A stretch of 64,000 nt of DNA from Phytophthora sp. 'mugwort' (GCA_033558025.1 JAUCEF010000005.1:5270001-5334000), one strand, 5' to 3'. Positions 1-9,757 are shown, numbered from the stretch's first letter. Made by a program: numbers and translations. The notes: generated from the sequence alone by a model not told the origin.

Positions 1-1091
1 GTTGGACTCTCCTCAAGCTGCTTATCAGAAGCACTATAGCCAGAGCCGCGCTTAACCTGTTGCACATGTAGCGGAACGAATGAGAGAGTCTTGGGCAGAC
101 CAACCGCCTTATCGTAGTATCGCCAACCAACCAGTTGCGCCAGATACTCGCCATCGACCGTAATGTCCTCGCCCCAAGTAACAGAATGTCACTCGATCAA
201 CGCACCCGTCATCAGATTTAACAAACGGTATCCGAACTGCTCCTGTGCATGACCGAGAAATATTTTCGGATTAGCATGCATCTCCAAATTGTTGCTTCGC
301 CTTCGGAATGTAGTGGAAGTAATGCAGCCGCAAACCCGGAGCTTAGTCACGTCCGGTTTCTCGCCCAACAGTTTCTCGTATGGTGTCATCTCGCCAAGGC
401 TTTCGTGATGCTTCGTTTTTTTAACGTAAACCACCTACGACATGAACTCGTCCAACAAAAAACTGTGGCAGGTTTGGAGATTCCGGAACTGCCATCACCT
501 TGCCTAGCATATTTTCTCCACCAGACAGTTCTCTATTCCGGGGTATAGTGGTCATCGACCGAATCCCGTGATCAGAGAGGAACGCAGAAAGGCTTCGATT
601 CAAATCACCTTCAAATCACCTTTTGAGCAGCCTCGCCCCTCCACTTCAACATAATACCCGTTTGAAGCGAGACGCTCCATCCTGGATAATCTTAAAGTAC
701 GTCGACCCTCCCATGGTGGGCAATCCTACATAACAGACGTCTTACATGAGGTGCTTGTAGCACTGCGTCGACCGATTGTTCCCGCGACGCCTGTACGCCA
801 TGAGTTTGGCCTCGGCTTCTTGACAAGCAATGACCCTTAGTGGGGAATTGCAGTCGCTCGTCGTTAAATCCATACCATTCACCGTGTTGACTGCATCGAC
901 TTCCGCAGAGCCTGCACGTTCATGTGAGCAAACTTCATGTGCCACAACATCAATTCGGTAGGATATTGAACACCCGAGCTCACCATCCACATTACGACGG
1001 GCTTAGCTCTAACCAGTACTGTCCTGACTTCTTCACAAACTCCAGGCGCAAAACCAATTTCCCGGCGTAAACCGGTGCGTTCGATCGTCAC
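1..1091 (-). mobile_element. Ty1/Copia retrotransposon relic (gag-pre-integrase to integrase/linker)
   Basis: Reading leftward on the minus strand, pieces of one Copia polyprotein follow in the expected order. At 879-1091 a frame carries LWHMKFAHMN (H51, H56 of that frame), the zinc-binding start of the gag-pre-integrase domain. At about 742-900, after a frameshift, comes NGMDLTTSDCN and a CQEAEAK segment. At about 640-720 is an integrase-core start with GGSTYF. At 421-603 is the later integrase core (SDHGIRSMTTIP). At 189-434 is the integrase C-terminal part (MTPYEKLLGEKPDVTKLRVCG, then IFLGHAQEQFGYR). The frame continues past a TGA at about 186-188 (ITVDGEYLAQLVG) to the window edge, so the reverse transcriptase would lie outside. 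At least two frameshifts and internal stops show it is dead. No LTR was identified. The family assignment rests on domain order and motifs; the exact Copia lineage is not determined. Confidence 0.82.
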
Positions 1092-2078
1092 AATTATCCG
1101 CGGATGGGTACGAAAGGCGCCATCCCGCCCTCTCGAGGAGCTCTTGGCTTAAGATATTTGTCATCCCGTTCGGAGCTATGTGTTCTGATATTCAATCAGC
1201 GCAATCCCCCCGTAATGGACTAGCGCACTTGCAGCGCGTAAGTGAACGACACCACAGTATTGGACACAACCAACATGGCCTTCCCAGAGAATAAACTGCC
1301 TGCTATGCTACTCCGGTCACACGAATGTTTGAAGGTTGGTGCACACATGCACACCCGACCCGTTTCCATACATCCTTGTGCTGGCATGTTAAAAACCTAG
1401 TTGCGTTGAAGCTGCCGACATGTGGGACCCTTCCGCTCAAATGCCGAAGTCCTTTTGGTACAGCATGCCCAAGACTTGATACAACACACAAAACTTCCAG
1501 TACAAATAAAAAGATATAAAATCAACAGTTTTCAGAAATTAGAGACGGTAGCTTGGTAAAACGACGTTGTCCATGTTAAAACCGGTGAAAAGGATTTCAC
1601 CACCGTCAGTTATATACAGGTATGCTTATTTTACCACAAACAGATTATGTTTACGGGAGGTTAGGAGCTCCGAAAGTAGTAAGTTTGGTCCGGTAGATGT
1701 ATCACCATCCATATCATCACGACTCCGACCGTCGCCGCATTTCCGACTAGCATCCGACCATATCGCAGAATTTTATATCGCACCAAGTTGTGGAGGCTTT
1801 CGTAAAATGACATACAGCCCGTAAAAAATCCCCTCGCAAATGACTGGCTCATTGATAGGTGGCAGGCGTAATTACATCTTGCAATTGAGTGGCACACGTG
1901 CAATTTTGGCTGTGCCATTTTGCCTGCGACCTCAGTGATCGATTGACACCTGGCCTGGTGAATTGAGGGGTTGTGCCCATGGCACTTCTAAGAGGGTTGT
2001 CGCTTCCACAAAGAACCGTGGTCGTTAATTCCCCATCGATCCTCCAGCTTAGTATCCCCCTGCGGTGTTGTTGTCTAA
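1092..2078. other. No gene recognised
   Basis: About 1 kb between the Copia relic and the tRNA-like element. Short open frames occur on both strands (such as 1303-1491 minus and 1567-1824 plus), but none shows a domain or composition I recognise. A 23-bp stretch at 1522-1544 resembles 5787-5809 (20 of 23 matches), which may mark the edge of a dispersed repeat. Confidence 0.5.
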
Positions 2079-2091
2079 CCCCCCCCCCCCC
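2079..2091 (+). repeat. Homopolymer run of 13 C
   Basis: An uninterrupted run of 13 cytosines directly upstream of the tRNA-like element. Length may be unstable in the genome and in sequencing. Confidence 0.9.
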
Positions 2092-2156
2092 ACGATATAG
2101 CTCAATGGAAGAGCTCCCGAAAGGGAAGGAGGTGGTTCGATTCCACCCACCGGTAA
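2091..2156 (+). repeat. tRNA-like element with Pol III A and B boxes (SINE head or degenerate tRNA)
   Basis: An A box TAGCTCAATGG (2098-2108) and a perfect B-box consensus GGTTCGATTCC (2134-2144) lie in the right order. The D arm folds (GCTC/GAGC) and the T arm folds (GGTGG/CCACC around a TTCGATT loop). However, the A-to-B spacing is only 25 nt, the middle is a mini-hairpin TCCC-GAAA-GGGA instead of a 5+7+5 anticodon arm, and the 5' side does not pair with the 3' acceptor strand CACCGGT. It is therefore not a working tRNA. A tRNA-derived SINE head or decayed organelle-type tRNA fits best. No A-rich or T-rich SINE tail is clear. Confidence 0.55.
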
Positions 2157-2204
2157 ATTTCTCTATACTCTATTGACTATGGCAGACCTCCAAGCGAGCG
2201 GCAT

Positions 2205-4250
2205 CTACGGAAGCACCGACCTCAAGGATACGGGTAAATACGGGTGTTGTATTACAGAAGCGGCCTGAGTTGCCTTGGTGGTTGCAAGACGTTGGTGGTA
2301 GGCGCTGATGAGGTCATTAAGGCTTCCCTCGCGATGCAGATGACGAAGCTCCTTGAGCACAGCGTTAGATCCCGTTGACGGTACGTTTCGCGCGCGGAGG
2401 TACGCCACGACTTTGCTTGATGTTATCTCTCCAAGCTGGCGGACATTATCCTTGTAGCTCGGTGACAACTCGTCGAGCGCGTATCCGTCTTCAATGAAGA
2501 GCTTCATGAAGGCCACGAGGTGCTTGGCGTCCGACTTCTTGTGCTTATTAGTACTCAGCCATCCACGCGAAACTGCCGTGGCCACGCAAACCAGGTGTCG
2601 ACGAGAGGTATCGTCTTCGATCTACATCGGCGCTTCACTGGTACGTTTTCATCTTCATCTCTTGGTCGCTTTGCCTGCTCACCGCGGTGTCCTGATGTGT
2701 TCTTTCCAGTGTTGATGCTTGTAGCTTCTAGCAAGTTGACCCGAGCCTCGAGGCGACAGTTGACCGCGATTAACCTTTCTATCAATGCAGTCTGATGATC
2801 GAACGCACTTTGGCCTTCATGTTTCCTTTCGTCAAGTCGTCCGTGGTGGTGTGGGCTGGATCAGCAGACCTCGTGAGTTGCAGTGACCAAGCAAGCAGGT
2901 TCGATGTGGTCACACCAGAGGCCTTGGCGCAGCGCTGGATCGTTGTCATCGCTGGCCCTGCGCGTTGGTCTTCATCAGTGACGGGTAGTGGAGGATGATG
3001 GTTGCTGTCAGCATGTCTCTCACAGCAGCGCAAACGTTGAAGGTCTTGTTACCCAGCGCATGACTCGCGTTGAAGAGCTTGTGGCTAACCTCCCTAATCT
3101 GCTCTTGTGTTGACGAGTCGAAGACTTCCAGCGATGGAAGAACGGAGGCTTGCTTTGGCGCCATTCCGCTCAGTACCTTCGCGACTTGGTGGTCCTTTTT
3201 CGGAGTATTGAAGACGTAGGCGAAGGCTTTGTTCGTCGTGGCCTAGTTCCAGGCTCCGCGATCGAAGATCCACTGCGCCGTCAGCTCTGAGCACGCGTTG
3301 GCATGCTGGGCACCGCCGCGTCGAAGCGAATGAGAGGTTAGCGGCTCTTCGACTTCAGCGGGTCCAGCGACACGATCGAGCAAGCGGTTGACAAGAGTGT
3401 GAATACCAATCGTCGGCGACGTGTGGACTGTGCTGCTTCTCGTCGACGCCCTGAGAAGAACCCAGGGTGCCGGTTTGCTCAAGCAGGTTTAGCAACGGGA
3501 TGGAGTCGGTCAGCTCAACGGGAAGTTTTTTCGACTGCACTGGTAAGTGGTTGAGGAGCGCTGCGCACAGCGACGCCTGGGTGATCAAAGCCAGCGCGAG
3601 CGCCAGCAGCGGACAAGTCGCGAAGTCAGCATCGGGGAAGAGCGACAGTGCCTGCTCTTCGGACGTCTTCATGCGGATGAAACGGATGAAGAACACGCCG
3701 CCAGCACCTATGGAGAGCTGATGTTTCCGAACGAAGGTCAGGTCGAAAGCGCGGCCAAAGAGGTACCACAAGAGGCATAACAGAGCTACATCTTGGTAGT
3801 CTGACGCACAGCTAGCCGTTGAATACAGATACCTTGTCATCTTCTTGAGATCCTCCTTCGTGCATGCAACCGCCTTTTTGACAAATGCACCACTTTCGCG
3901 CTTGATGCAGTGCTGCTCAAGCGTGCGCCCCATGCTCAGCAGCTGCCGTGCTACAGTGCCGCTTTGGACAGGATACTCGTCCAGGAGCTAGCACTTCACC
4001 TGGCGGAAATATTGAGCGACGGAGTGGCGCGACAGGTGCTGCCCTCGTGCTCCTGAGTGAAATGCCAGGTACACGCCAAACTTGTCCATTAGCGTCACTA
4101 GAATACCGCCTGCGCGGCTTGGGTCCGCGACGACCAAAGCCCTAACATGATCCATGTCGTGATCTCGGAGGAGCGGAAGCGCTCGAACGCCTTCATGGCC
4201 GTCGCTCGCGCGCGCTTGGTGTTGGCAGGCTTCAAGTCGTTCAGGCTCAT
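2205..4250 (-). mobile_element. Crypton-like tyrosine recombinase element, degenerate
   Basis: A tyrosine site-specific recombinase read leftward across at least four frameshifts and two in-frame TAG codons. The probable start is the ATG at 4250-4248 (MSLNDLKPANTKRARATAMK). A helical N-terminal DNA-binding part follows (HVRALVVADPSRAGGILVTLMDKFG) up to TAG at about 3989. The catalytic domain has the first arginine in WYLFGRAFDL (about 3753), the beta-hairpin lysine in IRMKTSEEQ (about 3667), the HSLRR box (about 3330) and WIFDRGAW. A TAG at 3243-3245 precedes AFAY, whose TAC at 3216-3218 is the likely nucleophile. Downstream frames (2205-3033) look like the element's C-terminal region, with SDAKHLVAFMKLF and a basic KRR stretch. 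In family terms, Cryptons move DNA with a tyrosine recombinase and lack terminal inverted repeats; none were seen here. It could be another YR element, but the recombinase call is firm. Confidence 0.75.
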
Positions 4251-4581
4251 CGTTATTGGTCGGAGAGGCGGCAAATACGCGAGTGATATGTGGCACACCA
4301 CACGTTTGTAGCACGATACACATATCTGGGCATCAGCTCCGACCAGAAACGTCGGAATCGCTCTGCTTCCGACTGCAACCTCTATTCGCGTTCTTATTGG
4401 ATGAAACTGAAAAATTTTAAGCGATTTGACTCGCCAAAAACTTCGAAGCTGGTTTTCATTGGCAAAATGAATCGGAGAATAACCTCATTGGCTAATATGC
4501 ACTATACTATGATCAAGTTTGGTCGGAGAGATAATGTTATTCGTCCATATCGTGACGGTTCCGACATCCCTACATTCCCCC

Positions 4582-4597
4582 CACACACACACACACA
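4582..4597 (+). repeat. (CA)8 microsatellite
   Basis: Eight uninterrupted CA dinucleotides, preceded by a short C run. Confidence 0.95.
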
Positions 4598-5153
4598 TGG
4601 GATGATACGAAAAAGACAGGACAATAAACCGGTATTACGCGACATTATACTGGTATATTTAGGTTTAGGGAAGTTTTACCTCCCGCCTTTGCATTTCCTG
4701 TCAGCTTACAAAAGGCGCTTAAATCCGCAAGGAAATGGCCTCTAGAGGCCTCTGGGCTAACAAAGTCGCGTTTTTACATACACGCCGTTTTGATCCCGGA
4801 GCAATGTGCACCGGGCCCGGCAAATTCATTAAGGAATGCGAAACGCCAGCAGGGGGGGCACAATTTAAAGCATTTGCCGGCGAGTAACCGTTATGACTCC
4901 CTATTAATAGAAATACACTGACCAATAATACACTGATAAAGAGTGTGTGGCTACTATAGCCTTCGCTATAGGCCTTATATCATCCAATAGCGGCCTGTCC
5001 TATGTCGGTGAATAGACACACCACGCTTTGGTGCCTGGGGAGACAGGGGCTCGCCGACGGAACCACAACGACCTCAGTCTTCGATTTTTGCGAGCTACTG
5101 CACAGGCCTCCGGGCAGAGACATGCTCGCGCTCGCACACCACGACGCCTCCGA

Positions 5154-5169
5154 CCCCCCCCCACCCCCC
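5154..5169 (+). repeat. C-rich tract (C9-A-C6)
   Basis: Nine C, one A and six C in a row within a GC-rich segment. Confidence 0.9.
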
Positions 5170-5365
5170 GCAGCGCCGTAGCACAACAGCCAAGAGCGCA
5201 GATCTTCGGCCCTGAGATGTCTGTTCAGATCAGGCCAGTGATATTGATCCAGATGGGGTTGGAGGCAAGGCCGTCCCGTGTGCTGGGGGGTTGTGTATTC
5301 ATAGGTCGGAAGACCTATGCTTGGCCGCGGCAAAAAGGTTGTAACTTACGTATCGGCACGGGTAC

Positions 5366-5800
5366 TGTAACGGGGTTACACGAAGGTGGTACGAAGTATA
5401 GCCATGCTACGTGTCACTTTGCATCAAGTGGTACTGGGTACCACTTGGATTAACATGATTTCAGTACGTGGCCACAGGGCTACTCGATATCATTTGACTA
5501 GGTTTAACTATGGTAGATAATTAGAGTCATACATTTACGCCACAGGAGGCTTTGCCGCAGATAAGCAAATAAATAACAATTCAGTTTTAGCATCAAAGAG
5601 AGTATCGTCCCAGGTTTAGGAATACTGACTATTTGAGTCTCTAGTGGTATAACTAGAGGGACCTACGCCTCTGCGGAGACCTTAGGGATTAGGAGAATCA
5701 CAGCTAAAACTGGGGGAGTCATACGTCTTCCTCTGACGCACTACGCTACGTAGCCCCGCTGCAGGTACTTTTTTATTATTTAAATGTCAACTGTTTTAAG
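5366..5800. other. LTR-like segment (tentative)
   Basis: Begins TGTAACGGGG, and the next 400 bp have the look of retroelement LTR or leader sequence: no coding potential and several short perfect inverted repeats. These include 10-bp arms CAAGTGGTAC/GTACCACTTG at 5425-5447 and 7-bp arms CTCTAGT/ACTAGAG at 5639-5658. No paired LTR, target-site duplication or clear CA end was found. A solo LTR is possible; an unrelated non-coding repeat is equally possible. Confidence 0.25.
5425..5447 (+). repeat. Inverted repeat, 10-bp arms, 3-nt loop
   Basis: CAAGTGGTAC (5425-5434), TGG, GTACCACTTG (5438-5447): a perfect palindrome that could form a cruciform or RNA hairpin. Confidence 0.9.
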
Positions 5801-5973
5801 AAATTAGGGTGCTGAAGCGGGTATTTATCAACACGTATTTTATCGGGTTCGTAACACACGGCCGGACACTGCTGGATCTCCATTTCCAAACACGAGGTGT
5901 GTGATCTGCAACTGGTGCCAACTTAAATTGGCACTTAGAGAGTCCTCCGTGGTATTGAAAAACCTGAGATTGA

Positions 5974-5996
5974 GCCCCATCCCTCAAATAATGCCC
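5974..5996 (+). repeat. 23-bp repeat, copy 1
   Basis: Begins GCCCCATCCCTC and ends ATGCCC. Matches 6481-6503 at 21 of 23 positions in the same orientation, flanking the pogo-like fragment on its left. Possible terminus of a small DNA transposon. Confidence 0.6.
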
Positions 5997-6241
5997 GACC
6001 CACCCACCCCCCAAAATATGGCGTCTGAGTAACATGCGATAGTACCCCACCTCTGATAGCCAGTCGAACTCAGGGAGCCGCTTTTTACTTTTCGTTGTTA
6101 ATTTTGAGTCGTGACGATAAACGCTAACTTCACGGTGGAAGAGAGCTGTCTGTGTAGTCCAAGGACTGGTGGCTTTTAGCGTCCGGTTGCCAAGAAGCAT
6201 AAGCTCAACAGGAAGACATCGAGCATGTGTAGTAGTTAGCC

Positions 6242-6495
6242 AAGGAGTACAACATCCAGTACTCGAATATTTACAACATGGATGAGACTGCTGTGTTCCT
6301 TAACCACAACCCAACATGACGATCAATTTCCGTGGAGCTAAGGACGTCAACTTGAAGTCGTCCGACTTAAAAAAAAAACGTGTTACCGCTGTCTTTGTGG
6401 CTTCTGCTTCGGGGCGTAAAATGAACCCTATGATATTGACCCCTTCGTCCTCTCTGACGACGAAGGGGTCAAGCTTCAATGCCCCATCCCTCTAA
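6242..6495 (+). mobile_element. pogo/Tigger-type DDE transposase fragment
   Basis: The segment encodes KEYNIQYSNIYNMDETAVF, with the first catalytic aspartate of the DDE_1 (pogo/Tigger/CENP-B-like) family in the YNMDE motif, up to a TGA at 6317-6319. Shifting frame at 6316 it continues INFRGAKDV then KKKRVTAVFVASASGRKMNP, the next conserved block, and ends at TAA 6493-6495. A TAG at 6233-6235 closes the frame upstream. Only about 80 residues of a roughly 400-500-residue family remain, so this is a scrap. A run of 10 A (6369-6378) lies inside. Confidence 0.72.
6436..6472 (+). repeat. Inverted repeat, 14-bp arms, 9-nt loop
   Basis: TTGACCCCTTCGTC (6436-6449) is the exact reverse complement of GACGAAGGGGTCAA (6459-6472). 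It lies at the 3' end of the transposase fragment, immediately before the second 23-bp repeat. Confidence 0.9.
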
Positions 6496-6503
6496 TAGTG
6501 CCC
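6481..6503 (+). repeat. 23-bp repeat, copy 2
   Basis: Begins GCCCCATCCCTC and ends GTGCCC; the partner of 5974-5996. It overlaps the stop of the transposase fragment. Confidence 0.6.
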
Positions 6504-6514
6504 AGGTAAGGCCC

Positions 6515-6535
6515 GGGGCACTACGTTAGTGCCCC
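6515..6535 (+). repeat. Inverted repeat, 9-bp arms, 3-nt loop
   Basis: GGGGCACTA (6515-6523), CGT, TAGTGCCCC (6527-6535). The arm shares TAGTGCCC with the adjacent 23-bp repeat, which suggests terminal-repeat remnants placed close together. Confidence 0.9.
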
Positions 6536-6827
6536 ACAGGGCTGTATCACAGGTTTTGCAGTATGTACCATGCTGATAATGACGATGACAATGACAACCT
6601 TTGGAGAACTACTCGCGGTAAGGATAACTCCTGCTATTCAATGATATAAGTTTGTGTACCCCTTTCGCATTTAGTTATTGCCGGTGTCAATCAAGCTGAT
6701 ATTGACCAAATACTACCGATGTAGTGCTATCCACAACCTCTACATCGTTAAGTCGTAAAGAAACTGCAAAATTTGCCGCCTTCTGTCTTCTTCAGGATCC
6801 AAGTCGTCGCATATATCCTCCTCGTCA
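6536..6827. other. No gene recognised
   Basis: About 290 bp between the pogo-like scrap and the Harbinger relic. An Asp/Asn-rich reading (6570-6603) is the only coding-like hint and is too short to assign. Confidence 0.5.
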
Positions 6828-8060
6828 TTATTTGTCTTCCTCATGCTCGACATTCGGTGGTTCGTCGCCGATCACAAGGTTGTGAATAACAGCCAGTGCA
6901 TCTACGGCTCGAACAAGTCGCTTCATGTCACGTTTTCTAGATTTTAAAATTCTTATACTCTTCAACCACTGAAATCTTCCTTTCAGCTTCCCAATCGTAC
7001 GTTCCGCTTTGATTGTAGCTTGATCGAGCTGGCTATTAAACCATTCCTGTTGCGACGGAAGCGGCTTTTTTTTACCTCTTAAAAGCAAGAACCATCACAG
7101 CCGCAGGCTTTTACGCCGTATCTCCAATGAGGTACTCTTGCTGATTGAAGTGATCATCTCGAGATATGTAAAGTTAGAGTTCTCCCATACTCTGTTGTCA
7201 TGTGCTGAACCCACTCAGCCGGAATTTAGATATGTGATACGACTCTTGTCGTCGCACACTACAAGGCAGCTGATGGCATAGTTCATTTTACGTGAAAAGT
7301 AGTCCTCACCATATAGTGGCGGCTTGAATTCGATGGGCTGCAAGGTTCCATCAATAAAACACACAGTTTGGAAATTTCCACTTCGCCCTGATACCGGGAA
7401 GGTAAATCTCGTCGTTTTTCTTCGTTTGGCCACGCTATCACATTGGCTCGGATGCTAACCAATGCATCTACGTCGAATATATAATGCACAGTCCCAGTCC
7501 CAATCGAAAAGAAGCCGGCGAGTTTATTTGGTGTAGCGCCTTTCCCGCTCGTACCAAAGAACTTCGACGCGACCAGAAGGTGCACCTCCATGCTAACGGC
7601 AAGATGGCGGAACACAATTGTATTCTCGATTTGACGAGGAAGAGTAAGACTGGCTCAGTCGAAAGTGAGTCTTGAATTGGTCGGCTGACATGAAAGAAAT
7701 GTAACACCCGAACCGCGATGCTGCTCGCGATTGCAATTTTCTATCAGCAAGATAGCGTCTGGAGTTGATGTCGAAGAAGTACTGCAGCAACATATCGTCA
7801 AGTTCATTCTTCAGCTCAATTACAACATTTAGATCATTGCGATATTTTCTCCAAGCTAACCTTAGAGACAAACGCTTGCGCAATATCGATAACTCTCGGT
7901 GCCGAAACGATGTTTTGGTCATAGCGCAGTAGTAAGCCACCAACACGACTACGACCAGCACGACCAGCAACACGGAGCCCAGCACGACGTCCAGCAACAC
8001 GGAGCTACAGACCGATAAGCAGTAGGCTGTGAAACACCCAAGCGCGATCGAGAGCACCAT
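6828..8060 (-). mobile_element. PIF/Harbinger-type DDE transposase relic
   Basis: On the minus strand, frames follow the family order. At about 7690-7850 is the N-terminal helical part (RRYLADRK, ADQFKTHFRLS). At about 7430-7560 comes GKGATPNKLAGFFSIGTGTV and NVIAWPNEEKRRDLPSRYQG. At 7215-7433 is the catalytic core with FIDGTLQPI (first Asp), YFSRKMNYAISCLVVCDD and, after a TGA at about 7212-7214 where Trp is expected, VGSAHDNRVWENS (second Asp). At about 7115-7129 in another frame is IGDTAY. At 6828-7088 is IKAERTIGKLKGRFQWL (catalytic Glu) and the C-terminus. The triad survives in pieces, but at least three frame changes and several stops inactivate it. The hydrophobic start of the 8060 frame comes from a short tandem repeat and may not be original. 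Neither terminal inverted repeats nor the partner Myb-like gene were seen. Confidence 0.8.
7956..8006 (-). repeat. Short tandem duplication (24 + 27 bp)
   Basis: Two adjacent copies, CAGCACGACCAGCAACACGG at 7956 and its partner from 7980 with a 3-bp insertion. On the minus strand they read as a Val/Leu-rich, membrane-like stretch that is probably a repeat artefact. Confidence 0.8.
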
Positions 8061-8255
8061 TGACTTGTTAGTTTAGCACTGTTTAGTACATACTGAAGTT
8101 TCTTGCCAACTTACCGGCGCAGATGCCGGACCAGTCAATCGAGCGATAACTCGATGCCAACTCAAAACCGGTCTCACGACTCCTGTTCTCCAGGTGGATC
8201 TGATTGGTAGATATTGCGTAGCTACAAAATGAACTAAAACAAAACCTAACACCCA
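8061..8255. other. No gene recognised (junction between two relics)
   Basis: About 195 bp separating the Harbinger relic from the Gypsy relic. Should contain the edge of one or both, but no terminal repeat was recognised. Confidence 0.4.
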
Positions 8256-8887
8256 CTATTGGCTCCTCACGTACAACTTTTTAGCGATTCTGTTCAGCGT
8301 CCTTAACTCAGGTTTTCGCTCTCCACTGAGTAACACGCGACATGCCTTGTTCTCGAGCGTTTCTGTAACGAGAGAGTCGGCTGCTGTGTTGTAGTATCGA
8401 ACTAAATGCAAATAGCGGACCGAACTCAGCATATCAGTCATTTTATTGTGGCGCGTCAACTCGACTTGCAGCGTCTTCTTCTTGCAGGCGATCCCGCCAT
8501 GGACTGCTGGATTCCAAGCCGGGAATCCCCGACGATTACTAGGTCAGTTGTCCCACGGTCTAATGCCGCTGCCACTCCGTTATTCATGCCAGTGAACTGA
8601 ACTATGTGGACTGTGGTGGACGAGAGGCACGCACTCGCAGCAATCGCAATATCCCATACCGGTACGCGTCACAGAATTAATGGTCAGCTTTCATAGCCGC
8701 CGTTCTTCTCGGTCGTAGGATCCGTCGAAAGACAGCCCGTATCCTTCAAAATAAACGAGGCACGCGAGAGTTTTGGATCGGGCCGTACCGCAGCCGAGTT
8801 CTTCGACGGCGGCGATATGGCGAGTGACTTGAGCTCGCCTTGATCTACGTCATCTAGAGGAGAAAATGGATCGACACGGTCTGTCAC
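8256..8887 (-). mobile_element. Ty3/Gypsy retrotransposon relic (RNase H region)
   Basis: Read leftward. At 8684-8887 is a linker (GELKSLAISPPSKNSAAVRP). At about 8740 in a second frame is GLSFDGSYD, with the first RNase H aspartate. At 8480-8590 is GMNNGVAAALDRGTTDLV then IVGDSRLGIQQSM, the later Asp-containing block. At 8256-8459 is MLSSVRYLHLVRYYNTAADSLVTETLE, the conserved C-terminal block, followed by ELRTLNRIAKKLY and a TAG at the left end. Frameshifts at about 8700-8760 and 8470 and at least two stops break it. RNase H would degrade the RNA of RNA:DNA hybrids during reverse transcription. No integrase follows on the left, where the Harbinger relic lies. Confidence 0.78.
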
Positions 8888-8906
8888 CCCTATCAGGGTG
8901 TAAGGT

Positions 8907-9257
8907 TCACCTGCTGAGTCTACCGACTCGGCTGAGGTTCGTCTGAGGAGCGACGGACGTCGAGTTCATTTCCATAGGCAATAACATTTTTGCCTTCAAA
9001 CGTTCCACGTCAGCAAGTTCCACCTCGCGCGATCTAACACGCGCCATCTTATCGTTCAATCCTTGGTCCGCAACTTGGCTTGGCCGGCCGTTAACCGCTA
9101 ACGGGTGGTCGTCCAAGAGTCGATTGGTGCGGTGGTAACAGGCTAACACCGCCACCGCAACGTTCAGGTAGGGGCAACCAACAGAGGAACCCATCCAGAC
9201 GTTCAGTATGATTGCCGTAATCGTTACCCCCCTTCTATTTGCAGCATGCCTACCCAT
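8907..9257 (-). mobile_element. Possible upstream part of the same Gypsy relic
   Basis: A 116-codon frame whose end (KMARVRSREVELADVERLKA, then APQTNLSRVGRLSR) is in the right place and style to be the acidic/basic linker between reverse transcriptase and RNase H of the neighbouring relic. The first 60 residues match nothing I recognise. No reverse-transcriptase YxDD-type motif was found. Confidence 0.35.
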
Positions 9258-9757
9258 TTCCGTAATTTTTTCTTGAACCCAATGTTCCGCTGTCCATTTC
9301 CTCTTTGTTTCCAGTAGGTTCTTCTGTTGGTCGCTTCGTTGCCAAAAGTCTCATCAGACTCAGGGATATGCAGTATAGGCATTCGCTTAGTGCCTTGGTA
9401 CTCACATTTTCGCCGTACTATCCAGATGTAACTCTCAAGCTAAAAAAACAGCTGTCTTGCCGCGCCGAGTATGGAACGTTGATCCAGGTTTTTAGGGCGA
9501 AGACCGGAAAAAACGTGGTCTGTTGGAACGCCAGGTTGGTCGAAGCCAACGTTGATGTCGACAACGCCGATGTGCTGTTCTTATCGGCGGAAGGCCGAGA
9601 TGGAATGTGCGATAGCCAGAACGTTTCATGGGTTGCTGTGACGACCAAATATTGCAATTCGCTAGCCTCGCCTCATTTCACCACGATATCCATACGGAGC
9701 ATTCTTTCCTCTAATGGCTGTCTCCACACCGCCGAAACCGACGTTCAGTGAAACTCT
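9258..9757. other. Flank of the tRNA array, no gene recognised
   Basis: The last 500 bp before the array. A 148-codon plus-strand frame (9305-9751) and a 79-codon minus-strand frame (9418-9657) overlap, but neither shows a recognisable domain. It could be further retroelement debris. Confidence 0.4.

Larger units (their letters stand above)
4324..5365. other. No gene recognised; simple repeats only
   Basis: About 1 kb of mixed, partly AT-rich sequence. It holds a (CA)8 microsatellite (4582-4597) and a C-rich tract. Frames of 151 codons (4290-4745, plus), 141 codons (5028-5453, plus) and 117 codons (4980-5333, minus) show no recognisable domain and look like chance. Confidence 0.5.

Noticed and set aside
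4290..4745. 151-codon plus-strand frame as a gene
   Set aside because: It begins inside the recombinase relic on the other strand, runs through a CA microsatellite, and shows no domain or coding-like composition.
5028..5453. 141-codon plus-strand frame as a gene
   Set aside because: It spans a C-rich tract and the LTR-like start, has overlapping frames on the minus strand, and has no recognisable domain.
7593..8060. Membrane protein suggested by the Val/Leu-rich segment
   Set aside because: The hydrophobic stretch is encoded by a short tandem duplication, and the rest of the frame belongs to the Harbinger transposase relic.
9305..9751. 148-codon plus-strand frame beside the array as an intact gene
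   Set aside because: No family recognised, an open antisense frame over the same bases, and position between a Gypsy relic and the array; more likely debris, although not excluded.
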